Source: Rhyacophila brunnea (Eukaryota > Arthropoda > Insecta > Trichoptera > Rhyacophilidae). From it: a stretch of 64,000 bases of DNA. Position numbers and translations under genes: made by a program. Where the stretch lies: positions 1 through 64,000 of the forward strand of contig JAGYXB010000369.1 in assembly GCA_022495005.1 (NCBI GenBank). Reading direction: 5' to 3'. The first letter of the stretch is position 1. Each line of letters opens with the position of its first letter. The notes under the pieces are model-generated. The model did no database searches. It saw only the letters and a program-made list of their open reading frames with translations, and had not been told where the DNA came from. This document shows positions 34,879-46,905 of this stretch, one piece after another.

Positions 34879-37025
34879 CGACTCCCGCAAGTTCCACGTC
34901 ATCTCCATCAAGTGTATCAATAGCTTCTAAATTATTCACTTCTTCAAAGCATTCACATGCATGAATATCTTCAGTATATTGTTGGCCATCGATTGGCAAA
35001 TTATTATTTGTTTCAATTATGTTCTTATACCAATGCAGGGTTTCTATATTCTTCCATTAGAGTCCAAAATGTTTCGAAAGTAGAGAATTTACATCGTTTA
35101 TCTTGTTTTCATTCAGTTTAACGCCTATAGGAATCGGTGCTGGATTTACTGCATCGTATGTTTTATTCTTTTTAGAATTTGCTTCTCTCTCGCGATGTCA
35201 CAATTGTAAGGTATTTCACCTCTTACCACAATATTATTCTTTTTCGTTTTGCGGAATAAAATTCTCTTGCATTGAGATATTTTGAAATGTAATTGTGCTG
35301 TAGATTTTATGTTTATTTTAGCTTCGTCTTTCCAATTATGAGGACTCCAATCTGTACCAATTATTTTCAATGTTCCGTGTGCTTTAAATACATCATGATA
35401 TTCTTCAATATGTATTATTGTTTTCTTTTTCTTTAAGTCTCTTTCGATAAGACCAAATACCCGATCTGCTGGAAGGAAAGAATGTCCAGTGACTGGAAAA
35501 ATTATCTCTAGCTTAGTGATTGATGGAGGAGCATTGTTATGAAACCATTTGGCATACATCGTTACTATTGTTAAATTTTTATTTTGGCCAGCACACCCAT
35601 CTGCTAACAACCGAACATTTGTGTATCCGTTCAATACTTTTGATTGTAGTTCATTGAAAATGATTGATGCTACTTCATTTGAAGATTTCCTCCCTTGGTT
35701 TTCATTCCATGTATAAATTGACACATTTTGTGGTGACAAATTATTTTTTGACGTTCCTGATACGACTGCTAAATTGAAGCAGTAAAATTGTCTCGAGTAA
35801 TAGGCGGACTGGTCACTAACTTTTGGCAACACAAGGTTTTTCTGGCAATCGAAGGACATAAGAAAACAATCATCGTTTTTCTTCTTCAAATATTCGAAAA
35901 AACAGTTTGCTTTTTTTTTGTGTAGAGTAAGTTTAAATATCAAATCTTTTTTCTCATTTTCATCCTTTTCTAATTTCACTTTTTCTTTTAATTCCAAACA
36001 TGTGCTACATTCATCAGTGCTTGGAGTTGCAAAACTCATATTAAACCGGGTATTAAACAACATCCGAAAGTATGACATTTTTACTTTGAAGTCATCAGTG
36101 ACGCTATTATTATACATTGACCATATTTTGGTAATGCTTAGATCTGAATCTAAGTAAATTCTTGTACTTCGGTCTCGTTTATAATGTGACTCGATTCCCT
36201 TGAGACATTTGGTGAAATCGATGACAGAATTCATCTTGTTTTCAAAAAGTTTATCCTTTCTTGATCCACCCCTTGTTTCAATGGGTACTAACATGTTATT
36301 TTTTTTAAACCGTTGGAAGACTCCGATAACTCTATGTTTTGTTATATTTAATGTTGATAAAAACGTGGCCCTGCATACGGGAAGACAATTCCCAGCAGTG
36401 TTTATAATGCTGTAATGAAATGTAGCCATTTTTTGTTTTATAAAAACTTTTTGACGGCGTCTTTTTGGTACGAGAGTCCTACAGTATTTCAAAATAAAAG
36501 AATCCTGCTTGTCTTTAGCTGGTGCAGAATAAAACAATTCGTGAAACTTCCTTATGTCTTCCATTGTCAATAATCTGCATTGAAGACCACGACGATGGCC
36601 GCATTTAGGAAAGGAAGGCACGCCTTTTGCAGAATATCTGGAAAAAATAATATATTTTAGTGTTTTATTCAACTTAGAAACCACGGTTTGAAAAAACATT
36701 TTGTTCTTGAACCACCCTTTCCGTGACCATAGTAATGACATGGAGGTAATAGCGTATGTGTAAATGCGTTAACAATGAAAAATACTCGTAAATAACGAGT
36801 GAAAATGCGCAAAGGTTAATATTTAAATATTATTATTCTTATAAAAACATAAAATTATGCTTGAGCACATCATATTTTAACAATAAATCGCATTTAAAAA
36901 AGATGCATTGTGATCGAAAAAGTTTTGTAGTAGTATTCTCATAGTACTTACTTTAAAGTCTTTTCTTTGGCCCTTTTCCACTCATTGGGCTTAGCTACAC
37001 GTTTTCTAGCATTCCTTGAGTCCAT
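34862..37025 (-). pseudogene. Putative transposase, DUF7869-like, two exons, damaged 3' end
   Basis: Exon 1 is 37025-36952 (ATG to a GTAAGT donor). A 314-nt intron ends with TTTTTCCAG and exon 2 starts at 36637 in phase. The downstream frame is open to a stop at 35146. Features of the exon-2 frame: a CxxC pair (CSTCLE), then acidic residues in SFDCQKNL, LLADGCAGQNKN and GHSFLPADRVFGLIE, spaced like an RNase H-fold DDE nuclease. This order matches a widespread insect family carrying the domain Pfam names DUF7869 (recalled, not searched). After about 35150 the homologous reading continues in another frame (NPAPIPIGVKL), meets a stop at about 35056 and goes on to about 34862 (LLSPENE). One frameshift and one nonsense change therefore make this copy defective. 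The catalytic role is inferred. Confidence 0.75.
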
Positions 37026-37924
37026 TTCAGTTCATTAAATATTATACTTTTTCTTGAAAACTATTATAAATGCACTTATTTTGAAAAAAACTGACAGAGA
37101 ACCTCTATTTTAGAATAATGTTATCAGAGTGCCGAAATCCCGGCAGCCATGACAGTCTGAGAAGATTCCTGCTCAGTGATTGGCTGGCCCTTACCTGCGC
37201 GCGCATATAAGTCAAGTGTCCGTTTTTGATATTATACACGAACTTTAAACACAAAAATCTCCATGAAAACGACCGTTTTTGATACTGTCGAAGGCATTGT
37301 TGGAAAGAGCATCACTAACACTACCAGAATCAACAAAAACATGAATTTAGTGGAGTGTGGCTTATGTCCCACTTTGATACCAAGGTACTCGACTTACTAC
37401 CCTCTTATGCAGGGAGAGTCGGTGTGAAAACCAGCTCAAAACAAAAACAAACGATTCTACGGATTTTCTTGGCTTGTAAATATTTTAGATCTTAGGGGCA
37501 GGTGTAGTCGGGGATAGTAACTTTCGGCGTGTCAAAAGACACTACCAGCTGTAACGACTACAGACCGTCAAAAATAGAGTAGTAAGATTGTGTGGACAAT
37601 TGTAGGTAGTACTTTGGATGTATCGGGCGACGAGCTATTGCCAACTACTGCAATTGTGCGCAATATAAATATAATTCATTATAAGAAATATAATTTAGTG
37701 AGGTCATTAATAATAGTGTTAATTAAGTGTTTCAAATATTAATAGTGTAGTATGTTATATTCGTATTGTGTGAATAATATACTGAATGTAATTGACGTTT
37801 AAGTAATAAGTGATCAGTAAACAGGATTACTGTGAAATATGTATGTTTTATGTGAAGTTCGGAGTGGTTATATGAACGTGTAGCTGGAAGAAGAAGTTTA
37901 AGCGAAACGAAGAAAGAGTTACTA

Positions 37925-37996
37925 GTGGCGGCATGGAGAAGTACGTTTACTTCTGCGCTAAGTCCCTACTAGTATTCGGAGCTGCGAGATGAAGAA
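37925..37996 (+). repeat. Diverged isolated copy of the 82-bp unit
   Basis: GGCGGCATGGAGAAGTACGT through TTCGGAGCTGCGAGATGAAG corresponds to one unit of the tandem array at 38551, about 600 bp upstream of it. Confidence 0.8.
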
Positions 37997-38550
37997 GCTC
38001 ATGAAGGAGCGGAGAATGAAGATGGATGGGTGAACAATTTAGTTATCACTCTAACACCACATACTGAGAGGTTTCCAGTCATATCGGTGAAACCTGCGAA
38101 CGAGAGGAAGTACCAGCAACTGGAACGAACCGCGTCGATGGCGGAACGAATTTCGGAACCACCGACGTCAACAGTGCCAGTAAGCGGTACGGAAACGGAC
38201 TCGCGGAAATCTTACCGGTATACTTTGGATGTACCTGGATGTGCTTGAGTAAAAGAAATTTAACTAATTCACCGTTAAAATATTAGAAGGGAGAAAGGAT
38301 CTTAGTGAGAAGTAGGGTGTTGCAGTCGCAGCCAAGGGCTCCTCCACCTAAACAGCGCCCCCTAAGTGAAACGTTGTGGATATATGGTTAAAATAGGACC
38401 AATGACCCTTAGAGAGAGGCAAGATGCGTTGGACGCAGTTTTACGAAACGCCCCCATCAAGACGAGGCCCCCTCAGAGGAGATATCTACGTGCAGGTCGG
38501 ACGGGAAGGAGACGCATGGGTCGGTCTCTTCCTCCGGAGCTTGCGGAATA

Positions 38551-38795
38551 AAGAAAGTGTTGCTAAATGACGGCATGGGGAAGTACGTTTACTTCCACGC
38601 TAAGTCCTCATTAGTATTTGGAGCTGCGAAATGAAGAAAGTGTTGCTAAATGATGGCTTGGGGAAGCGTTTGCTTCCACGCTAAGTCCACATTAGTATTC
38701 GGAGCTGCGAAATGAAAAAAGTGTTGCTAAATGACGGCATGGGGAAGTACGTTTACTTCCACGCTAAGTCCTCATTAGTATTCGGAGCTGCGTAT
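38551..38795 (+). repeat. Three tandem units of 81-83 bp with a hairpin
   Basis: GTGTTGCTAA starts at 38557, 38640 and 38721. Units one and three contain GGAAGTACGTTTACTTCC, a 7-bp stem; the middle unit has GGAAGCGTTTGCTTCC, where the stem is kept by paired changes. Each ends with ATTAGTATTYGGAGCTGCG. Confidence 0.9.
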
Positions 38796-39414
38796 AAGGA
38801 TAAAAAGGAGGAGGATGAAGAAATGAATACTACGTTAATAATTTGTCATAAAGATCGTGGAGCGTGGGGAAGGGGACCCCTCTGGTCTTCTTATCCTACG
38901 TAAACGCTCACGAAGGGGAGGTTTAACAGTCTTCGCGTTAAGCTCTGTTGTTCTTAAATATTAAATGGAAAAATAATTAAGTTTACTAAGCGAAAGTTTT
39001 ATTAGTTATTGATGGTTTATGGGGCAGTTACCCCTTTGAAATGTTAGGATACTATGATTGTTCCTTAGCAAGGAGAGTGCAGCTTACAACGAAGAGGCCG
39101 GTTGTACTCCCTCTCTGATGACGAAGACAGCTTCGCATTATGCAGCTTTCCATTTGAAGAAATGAAATATATAAAATCAAATTTTGTTTTGTATCAAAAT
39201 TTTATTACTTTCTTTTAAGACTCGATGCTGGGTCGACTATAAATAAATATAAATAAAGCGATCTATGTGCATCCACCCATTTGTAGTGTGTACTTCATTA
39301 TAGAAATTTATACTAACTGCTTTTAACTGCTTTATATATGGTGAAGTTTAGAGGTGGGACGGACGTTATCGAGATCGGACACTCACAGTTGTGACTCTTT
39401 GAAGTAGGGACGTT

Positions 39415-41600
39415 TGACACGGCCCCAAAATGTAGGCCCTCAGCCGGCATTTTTCTTTAATAAATTAGTGACGTCACAACTTTTCGATCCGACCGTGAAT
39501 GTCGATTTTACTTGCAAAGTACGTGCCTAATCTCTAAACAAAGCTATAGTTATTGTGTATTGAGTCCCGTAGTGCAGTCTGAGTGACTTATAGCCCCTCA
39601 GAATGAACTACGGATGAATTTTCTTTCAAGGGGACCAAATGGTCTTATAAGGTGAAATGTAAGTAATTGAAATGTATAGGATTAAGGTTAAAAATAGATA
39701 ATAAATTGTAAACGACTTATGGGATATCATTTGCTAAACATTGTAAATAAATGTTCATTTGTATTTAATCTGATTTTGAATTATATAAAAATAAATTTTA
39801 TTTTTTTCTAAATTGAGTCGCGATGTTTTCACCGCGGCCAAAGTAAAATAACTTAAATAAATAAATTATGATATCAAATATTGTCGTATTTAAAATCTAA
39901 TGATTACGTTTTGTAAGTACTGATTACGCACACTTAATTTAAATAACAAATTAATATTTCGAATTATATTAAAAAGGGTACCAATTTAAGTACCTACTTT
40001 TGTAAAAGTTAAATGAAGGAATTTCGAAAATAGAAATTCTGACAATGTAAGTCTAAGGACTCAGTTGCTCTCTTAATTTACGAATAAAAATTATTCTTTA
40101 GATCTGTCAATTAACCTCAACAGATCAATATTAAATTACCCAAAGTAGGTAATTTTCAAACTTAATAAATGAAGGCTTGTCATAGAAATTTTGATTGAAA
40201 CTAATGTTATACCTTTAAGTTGAAGTGTTCTATAAATATAATTGAATAAATTTTAACCGCAACCCTTTCCGATCATCCATAATTAGCCCGCAAAAGTTCT
40301 GCATAAAAGAAACGGACAAGTTTGTTTTTCTGCCATTCTCTTTGCAAATACGTAGCCAGTCGGTAGTCTTAATGATTCACGCCTCTGTTACGTATTATTT
40401 TTAGCGAAAATATTTTCATTTTTCTTTTCCGTTAGCTCGATAAATGAACTAACAGATATTTGGACAATTTGTGCCAAAAGCCCTATAAGGACTTTCACGA
40501 TTGTTATCAAACTTGTACCGCCTATAGGTATTAATTAATTATATATTTTTATTCTATTGAATGTTCATAATTTTCCGGAAAAGCCGGGAAATAAACGACT
40601 TTTCTGTGATTGGTCCAAAACTTTGGCCATTAGCTCTGTGGAGGAGGTAGAACGATCTCCCATTGGTCCATATTTCGAATGACGTCAAAATCTCGGGTTT
40701 TTCCCGCTGTGAATCTATATAACGGCCTGTATTTTATGTACCGTTAGTAGTCGATCTTCTCATATCACCGTGAGGTTGTGCCCGAGGGTGCACCAAATTC
40801 ACATAGTTTTAATTATTTTCGCGAAGTAATTCGTTCGCGAAGATTATTCCCGACGCGTCACGAGTTGATACGTCATCGCAGCCGACACGTGTTCGGGCTG
40901 TCAGTTGATAACGTGAATAATACTGCGACGCGTCATCGTTCGCGAAGTTATTTCCGCGATAAATATTTTTTTTTTTTTGAAAGAGCATAGCTCTTCAAAG
41001 TTTACGGTCGGCGACTCATAGTTATAAGGTGTGATCGTACATAAATTAAATATAAGAGAATTATAATTAATTAACTTTATTTAATAATTAATTTAAATAA
41101 GTTTTATAAAATAATTATGCAATTATTTGAAATTAAAATTAAAGTGTATAATTGTTAATAAACAATTAAATAAAAGGAAGATAAATTTACTATTGCTAAT
41201 AATTTAATAAATAATTTAAACTGAATTACTACAAGGAGTTTTATTTTGAAAATAATCTACGAAGTATTTTACGGAAAACATCTGATCTGAAAATAGTGAC
41301 AGGTGGTCAGCTGTCTTTGACATTTACGTAAATATTTACGAAAATAAATTCTAACTAAAAGTTAATTGGATAATTAATAACCTTGACGTCTACCTATTAT
41401 TAGGTAGTGATTCTAAATAATATAAAGTTAAATAATATCGATCAAGTGTATTCCAAAAGTGTCAATCAAGAACTTTAGTTGATCACCCTCTCCCCGAATA
41501 GTATCGAGCTAGCCAAACAAAGGTTCTTGATCGGTCCGAGGGCAGGACCGGTTGTAGATAAAGTACCTTTGAGACTATTCCCGGACCGGGGTGAACGTCA
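39415..41600 (+). repeat. 3' LTR (2186 bp)
   Basis: Collinear with the 5' LTR, TG to CA, with TATATAA at 40716-40722. It has about 189 extra bases at 40913-41101, in the region that would be R/U5. The initiator is TTAGT here instead of TCAGT. Confidence 0.93.
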
Positions 41601-41683
41601 TTAGGTTAACCTAACAAATAATCCAGTTTATCGGCTATTTTCAAAATGTGTTTTCCGCTGTATTCCTGATAACCGAACAGTAC

Positions 41684-43084
41684 CACGGCAATTATTTTAT
41701 TTTTTAACATAATATATTATATTAATACTTCCAAATAATTCCAGAATAATGGTTTTGAATCGTTTTTGTTTTGTACCATTTAATTATTTAATTGATACTT
41801 ATTAAAATTTTAAGAAGAGAATGGATGTAGTGTTTCCTGTGTTGATAAAGTCAACTAAATTGACACGTATAACAGACCGATGGTACTTGATGGACGTTGA
41901 ATTTAAATTCTAATGGATTTAAATTCAATTAAATATGTTTTGCAAACTAACAAACAAAATACTATATAAATAATATTTTTATTTTAGAATTAGCCGTCCT
42001 CAAAATATTTCTCCTATTTTCACCGGACCACTATAACTATAAAAAGGTTGTAAACAACAAAATAACTGCGAAAGAACACCTCGACATAAAGTTATTTCCA
42101 AAATTTAAAATAATCAAAACCGCCACATCACTTCACATTTTTTGGGTGATTTTGAATTGTATTCAAAGCTTATTAGATTCGAAAATCAAAATCAAGCAAT
42201 GTTAGTACTTTTATTGCAAAAAAAAAAAAGGTTTTGCACCCCAACTGATGTTTGTGATAGTGGCGGATTTGGAATTCAGCATGTTAATAACAATTATTAG
42301 CAAAGCTTTATTAGAAAGCTAATAAGTGTGATTCAATTAATTTGTTATAAATTTATTCTATTCACAGGGTTCATAAAATGAACAGGTAAGAAATATGTGC
42401 AAAAATAAAATATTGTTAAATAATATTTACAGGCTAATAAAATGCAAACAATACGTCAATTATTATTTTAACTTTATAGGATACTTTATGTTATTTATTT
42501 ATAACATAGAAACACTTTGAGCCAACATTGGTCGCCAGTTTTATAACATATTTTAGTTATAAAATAGAACACTTCCGGTTTTACTCACTATTAATTGTTC
42601 CGAGTTCACAGAGATTAATCAACAATAACAGCGAATTCTTCAAACGGTACGCGAAAACAGATTAACAAGGCAAGAGACAACTCGACATTCCAATATACAT
42701 TATAGGTACTTCCATATAGCGGAGGTACTCATCATTACCCAATAAAATTACCCAGTCTCTCAAAAGGTTACCGACCACTAATAGTGATAGTGTTTAGATA
42801 GATAGTGTTTGTTACTTTTTTAAATTAAATTAAACCCTAAATCCAAGTCATATTCGATAATATTAAAAAAATATTCATTTATTTATTAAATATCTAAATT
42901 ATTCCATTAAACCATACACAATTTTAGATATTTTATAAAAAGAAGAATATTTTTTATCGTCAATTTGTTTAGTCTAGTATTCACTTATATTGTAACGTAT
43001 ATTTGAACGTTTATTTATCTTACTATGGTTAAAAATATAAAATAATAATTTAAGAAATACATATTAGTAATAAAATATAAAAAT
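41684..43084. other. No gene seen
   Basis: AT-rich intergenic sequence with a poly(A) run near 42219. Confidence 0.4.
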
Positions 43085-43186
43085 ATTTGTCGGAAGTTGG
43101 ATTAGAACCCATGCCAACAGAACTTCAATTCAATTTTTATACAATTACTGCAGCCTTAGACCGCTCAGCCACCTTGTTCATCGCGA
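43085..43186 (-). mobile_element. tRNA-like relic or SINE head (Leu/Ser-type)
   Basis: The reverse complement reads GGTGGCTGAGCGGTCTAAGG (good A box) and, after a long central part, GGGTTCTAATCCAACTTCC (B box with one change). The arms do not fold into a clean tRNA, so it is not called as a functional tRNA gene. Confidence 0.5.
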
Positions 43187-45920
43187 TGTTGTGAAAAATT
43201 ATAATAAAATCACGGTAGCATTTTGCGTTACACTCGAATTTGGTGCACAAAATTTTATTTTAATGCCACAGGGAGCAATAAAACATATACCTACATGTTA
43301 AAATGATTAGATAATAAGATCATACGAGTTGTACCTATGTCCTATTGATCGCATTTGCCGGGTGACTCACGATGAAATTCTATTACGCTCTCACTGTAAA
43401 ATTGACCAATGAAATTTCCCACCCTAACTAAATGCAAATATTGGTCTGAAAATGCTTTCAGCTTTCAAGCTGCAAATACGCGGCGGTTTCAGAAATAATT
43501 AGTCAACTTCATCACAAGGGGTGAATATGCACACCCGTTTTCTATTAATATTTTGTCATATTGTCATGCTTACTCTTAACTACGAGTACTTTACAGCTAA
43601 ATAAACTCGTCCACTGTTTCTAGGTTTGGAGTATACTAGTACATTTATATACATACTGCTGATCAGACGCGCATACATAAAAATGGTATGAGGGGGGAGG
43701 GGCCAATTTGAACAAATATCCACATATTTTTTAATTGATTTTTATAACGAGGGAGGAAGCATGGTTAACGAACCTACCCCGCACACTACTTATAGATTCT
43801 CGTTCAACCATAAAATACCACACTTTTTCAGATACATTTCCCATACCCAGACAATCAGGTGTAACTAAGATTATTGACCTACAAGATATTGCAAACTGTC
43901 GCATCCACAAGTGGCTATCGAATGCACGTGGTTTAACAACGGTCATAATTATTAGGATTGTTAGTGTGTACTTGTATCATCCGCGCTGTCTTATCTTTTG
44001 GACATACCCCGCATTGGAGTATTAATTTGTGTACCTGAATTTCAGATTTTATAGAATAATAATTGTGGTTTGTGATATTTTGAGTAGGATAAAGAAAATA
44101 TTAACAGACATTACAATTAAATTGTGAAAGATTGACGGAAAGTTATAAAGAAGTAAAATTTACTTGTTATGAAGAGAGGAATGCTAATCAAGTCATTCGA
44201 TAAACATATTAGTACGTTTTGGCCCTAGATCAATAATAATTATTATATTACATTGAATAACAAGATGTTATTTTTACACGAGTGCTAAGTATGTATCTTA
44301 TAGGACAATTTTCGATACCTTTGAATCCCGGGATTAGTAAACATAATCCCGAAACCTTAGGGATTGATTTTTTTAATCAATTTGAATGTGTTCAAAATTA
44401 TGTTAGTGGAGTGTAGATTTATATACCTGCACATGTCACAGGGGAAATCACCAAATGCTCACGGATAATAAATAACCATTTTTTGTTGTCATACTCAATC
44501 GTAAGAATATCAGAAAAATTATAAATTTGTTTATTTAACCAGGTAAACGCCACAGAAATCCTCTGCGGCGACCAAATCGAATGACGTTAAATGCAAATGT
44601 TTTAATTTTTGTATATTATGTAATGGATTTGCTTTAAGTAAAGTTGTCAATATTGTCGTGCTGGGAAAATTATTCATTGTATTGCTTTCTTTTCCGACTC
44701 CCTATACTTTTTTAGTCTTTTTTTCTAATTTTATTATTACTATTATTAGTAATCACTAGTGAGAGAGGCGGACGTAATTTCGCTATGCACCAATATAGCG
44801 AATTGGAATGGATTTTAGGATTTACTGAGTGGTTTTATAATTTTAGTTACTGATCAAATTTTTTTTAACTAATGCTGCCCATAATAGAATCAAAAATACT
44901 ATTTATATTATTATTTAATTGTAGATAGGTACAATACGTATACTAACAAAAAGATAGGACGTGTCTGTCGTTTTGTTTCTGTATTGTATTCCGTAACTTG
45001 CCGCCATACAAAAAGACAATTACAATAATTAATTGGCGTTCGATGTCAAGCGTCACAGCCGGGCCGGAATGACCGAAAATGGGATGGATTAAAAATCATT
45101 TATTTTACATACCTACCTAATATATATTACAATTTTATTTATATATAAGAGTTAAAGTGAGAATCCGGATCGATCCACTTTATAAAATAACACATGATGA
45201 TTTAATAGATAATCAAAAATACTTATAGTATTATAAGTATATAAGTATTAACATTTTGAAAGAATTAAATATTTTTTTAGTCATAAAATGTTTCAAATAA
45301 AACACAATATGCAGTACAAATTCTACTTAGTCAAGACCGATATTTTTTGTTTCAAAGGAATGTTGTCCAAGACATATGTAGAATAATATGTTTAAAAAAA
45401 ATTGTGGAAACTATTATTTTTTTTGTGTTTCACCCATTGATATAATATTAACTTGACCTCTGACTACTCATTTAGGTTATATTAACAGTTTTTTAAACGA
45501 GGATACTCCCATAGTCTCGCTTATGTGCGAATTTGGTACATATTTTGTAGTCAGTACATACCACAGAACAGATAATAAATAGAATACCGATAGGCAATAT
45601 TCAATACGCCGCATGGTGAAGCAGAATTTTGAATGTGTGAGTGTCCTACGAAAATGAAGCACGCATTATGCACGTGCAATGGTGTGTGTAATACACCAGC
45701 GTGAGCGTAAATGCATAAACCGAGAGCAGTTTTCAGTATTCGACGTAAAACGTATTATTGACACGTGTGTAAGTTTAACCCGGATTCTTCCTTACTCGAG
45801 TCGGTTACCTGCTATCGCCTTACCCGTTATGTATTTCAGTTCCCATTATTTCTGAGTTCCAGGTTCAGGTACATACCTTTACGTAGGTACAATAATATGT
45901 TGTATATTAATTAATATTTT
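43187..45920. other. No gene supported
   Basis: AT-rich apart from a slightly GC-richer stretch at 43731-44025 that is open on both strands without recognisable motifs. Confidence 0.4.
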
Positions 45921-45921
45921 C

Positions 45922-46905
45922 AATAATATATACAGTAGCGCAACAGCATCTGTAAATTTCCATAAACCATCGCGCAGATTTCCTATCAGCAAAGGAGTCC
46001 GACAAGGTGATACAATCTCACCTAAACTATTTACAGCTACCCTTGAAGACTTATTCAGGCAACTTGACTGGAATGACAAAGGCATCCCCATAAATGGAGA
46101 ATACCTGAGTCATCTGCGCTTTGCCGATGACATAGTAATTTTCTCGCAAGACTCAGAAGACCTCCAAAACAGAATGCAGGAACTCGCTGGAGTAAGCAAC
46201 AAAGTAGGTTTGAAAATAAATGTAACAAAGACGAAAGTCATGTTCAACTGCTTTGCAGGCCAAAAAGAGATCCTCATTAATGGCACTCAGCTCGAACAGG
46301 TGAAAAGCTACATCTATCTGGGACAACAAGTGTCTATAGATGGATGTATATTTGATGAAATTATTCGCAGAGTAAAGCTAGGCTGGAGTGCTTTTGGCCG
46401 CCTGAATAATATCTTCAAAAGTGACCTTCCACTGTGCCTAAAGCGCAAAGTGTTCAACCAGTGTGTGCTTCCCGTGATGACATATGCGTGTGAAACATGG
46501 ACCCTAAGTAAAAGAGAGATCCAGAAACTCAGAGTAGCACAACGTGGTATGGAGAGGTGCATGCTGGGCATAACGCGAAAGGACAAAAAGAGGAATGAGT
46601 GGATAAAGAAGCAGACAAGGGTTTGCGATGTAATAGAGTTTATTAAAAGCCTTAAATGGAGATGGGCTGGACACATAGCTCGAAGAAGAGACAATCGTTG
46701 GACAAATCTAGTCATCAGTGGTATCCAAGAAGTACAAAACGTCCACAAGGTAGACCTAGAGGCCGCTGGATCGATGAAATGATAAAGTTCTGCGGAGTGG
46801 CAACGCAATGCACAGGACCGAGAGAAGTGGAAGCAACTTGAAGAGGCCTTCATCCAGCAGTGGATAGATTCAGGTTGATGATGATGATGATGATGATGAT
46901 ATCAA
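45922..46905 (+). pseudogene. RTE-like reverse transcriptase, 5'-truncated, frameshifted
   Basis: The frame is open from about 45922 and runs through the second half of a reverse transcriptase: GVRQGDTISPKLF (motif B region), LRFADDIVIF with the catalytic FADD at 46120-46131, GLKINVTKTKVM, and YIYLGQQVSIDG (motif E region). The C-terminal part has YACETWTL and WRWAGHIARRR. After about 46720 the family ending (GRPRGRWIDE, then W-R-x-Q-D-REKW and FIQQWIDSG) is spread over two other frames, so there are two frameshifts. The stop TGA at 46876 leads straight into (TGATGA)n. The endonuclease and fingers are missing. In full copies this enzyme primes cDNA synthesis at a chromosomal nick. Confidence 0.93.

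Larger units (their letters stand above)
33767..37383 (-). mobile_element. DNA transposon with DUF7869-like transposase, inside the LTR element
   Basis: Inverted repeats of 26 bp with one mismatch (TTGGTATCAAAGTGGGACAT plus RAGCCA) lie at 33767-33792 and 37358-37383. A related word, TGTCC-N3-TTTGATAC, recurs internally near both ends (34432, 34459, 34486; 37218, 37273). The gene runs on the minus strand. No convincing target duplication was found, so the exact edges could be a few bases off. Confidence 0.75.
37384..39414 (+). other. Retrotransposon 3' internal region
   Basis: About 2 kb between the DNA transposon and the 3' LTR. Short plus-strand frames (38030-38248; 38366-38551, Arg/Pro-rich; 38712-38903) overlap tandem repeats and have no recognisable motif. 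No env-like membrane protein is seen. Only weak polypurine candidates precede the LTR (AGAGGTGGGACGGA near 39350, GAAGTAGGGA near 39401). Confidence 0.5.
27719..41600 (+). mobile_element. LTR retrotransposon, Ty3/Gypsy-like gag, no pol
   Basis: Two long direct repeats starting TGACACGGCCCC and ending GTGAACGTCA enclose a gag gene. The 4-bp duplication TTAG lies at 27715-27718 and 41601-41604. A primer-binding site follows the 5' LTR. The interior holds gag (30689), an in-frame UGA, a 535-codon ORF of unknown kind (to 33442), and about 2.3 kb of repeat-rich sequence without long ORFs, interrupted by a DNA transposon (33767-37383). No aspartic protease, reverse transcriptase, RNase H or integrase motif was found in any frame I read. 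Transposition would need those supplied from elsewhere. Confidence 0.92.
27636..41683. mobile_element. Palindromic MITE split by the LTR retrotransposon
   Basis: 27637-27718 and 41605-41682 are two halves of one element. The left starts TA-CTGTTCGGTTATCAGGAAT, the right ends as its reverse complement plus TA. Inner blocks (GGAAAACACA, CTGGATTATTTGTTAG) are also inverted. Without the 13.9-kb insertion the MITE would be about 170 bp. TA at both edges suggests Tc1/mariner-type mobilisation. Confidence 0.85.

Noticed and set aside
33767..37383. Target-site duplication for the DNA transposon
   Set aside because: Several alignments of the flanks (TTGGTA, ACTTTGG against CCAAGGTAC) were tried and none gives a direct repeat. 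Edges are given from the inverted repeats only.
38366..38551. Arg/Pro-rich ORF as a possible env or accessory gene
   Set aside because: Short, no ATG at the listed start, and no signal peptide or membrane segment.
38551..38795. CRISPR-like array
   Set aside because: Units are contiguous 81-83-bp tandem repeats without unique spacers, inside an insect retroelement.
43085..43186. Functional tRNA-Leu gene
   Set aside because: The A box is good but the stems do not pair cleanly and the B box is changed.
46314..46853. 179-codon minus-strand frame
   Set aside because: Antisense to the RTE-like reverse transcriptase, which shows FADD and the family C terminus on the plus strand.
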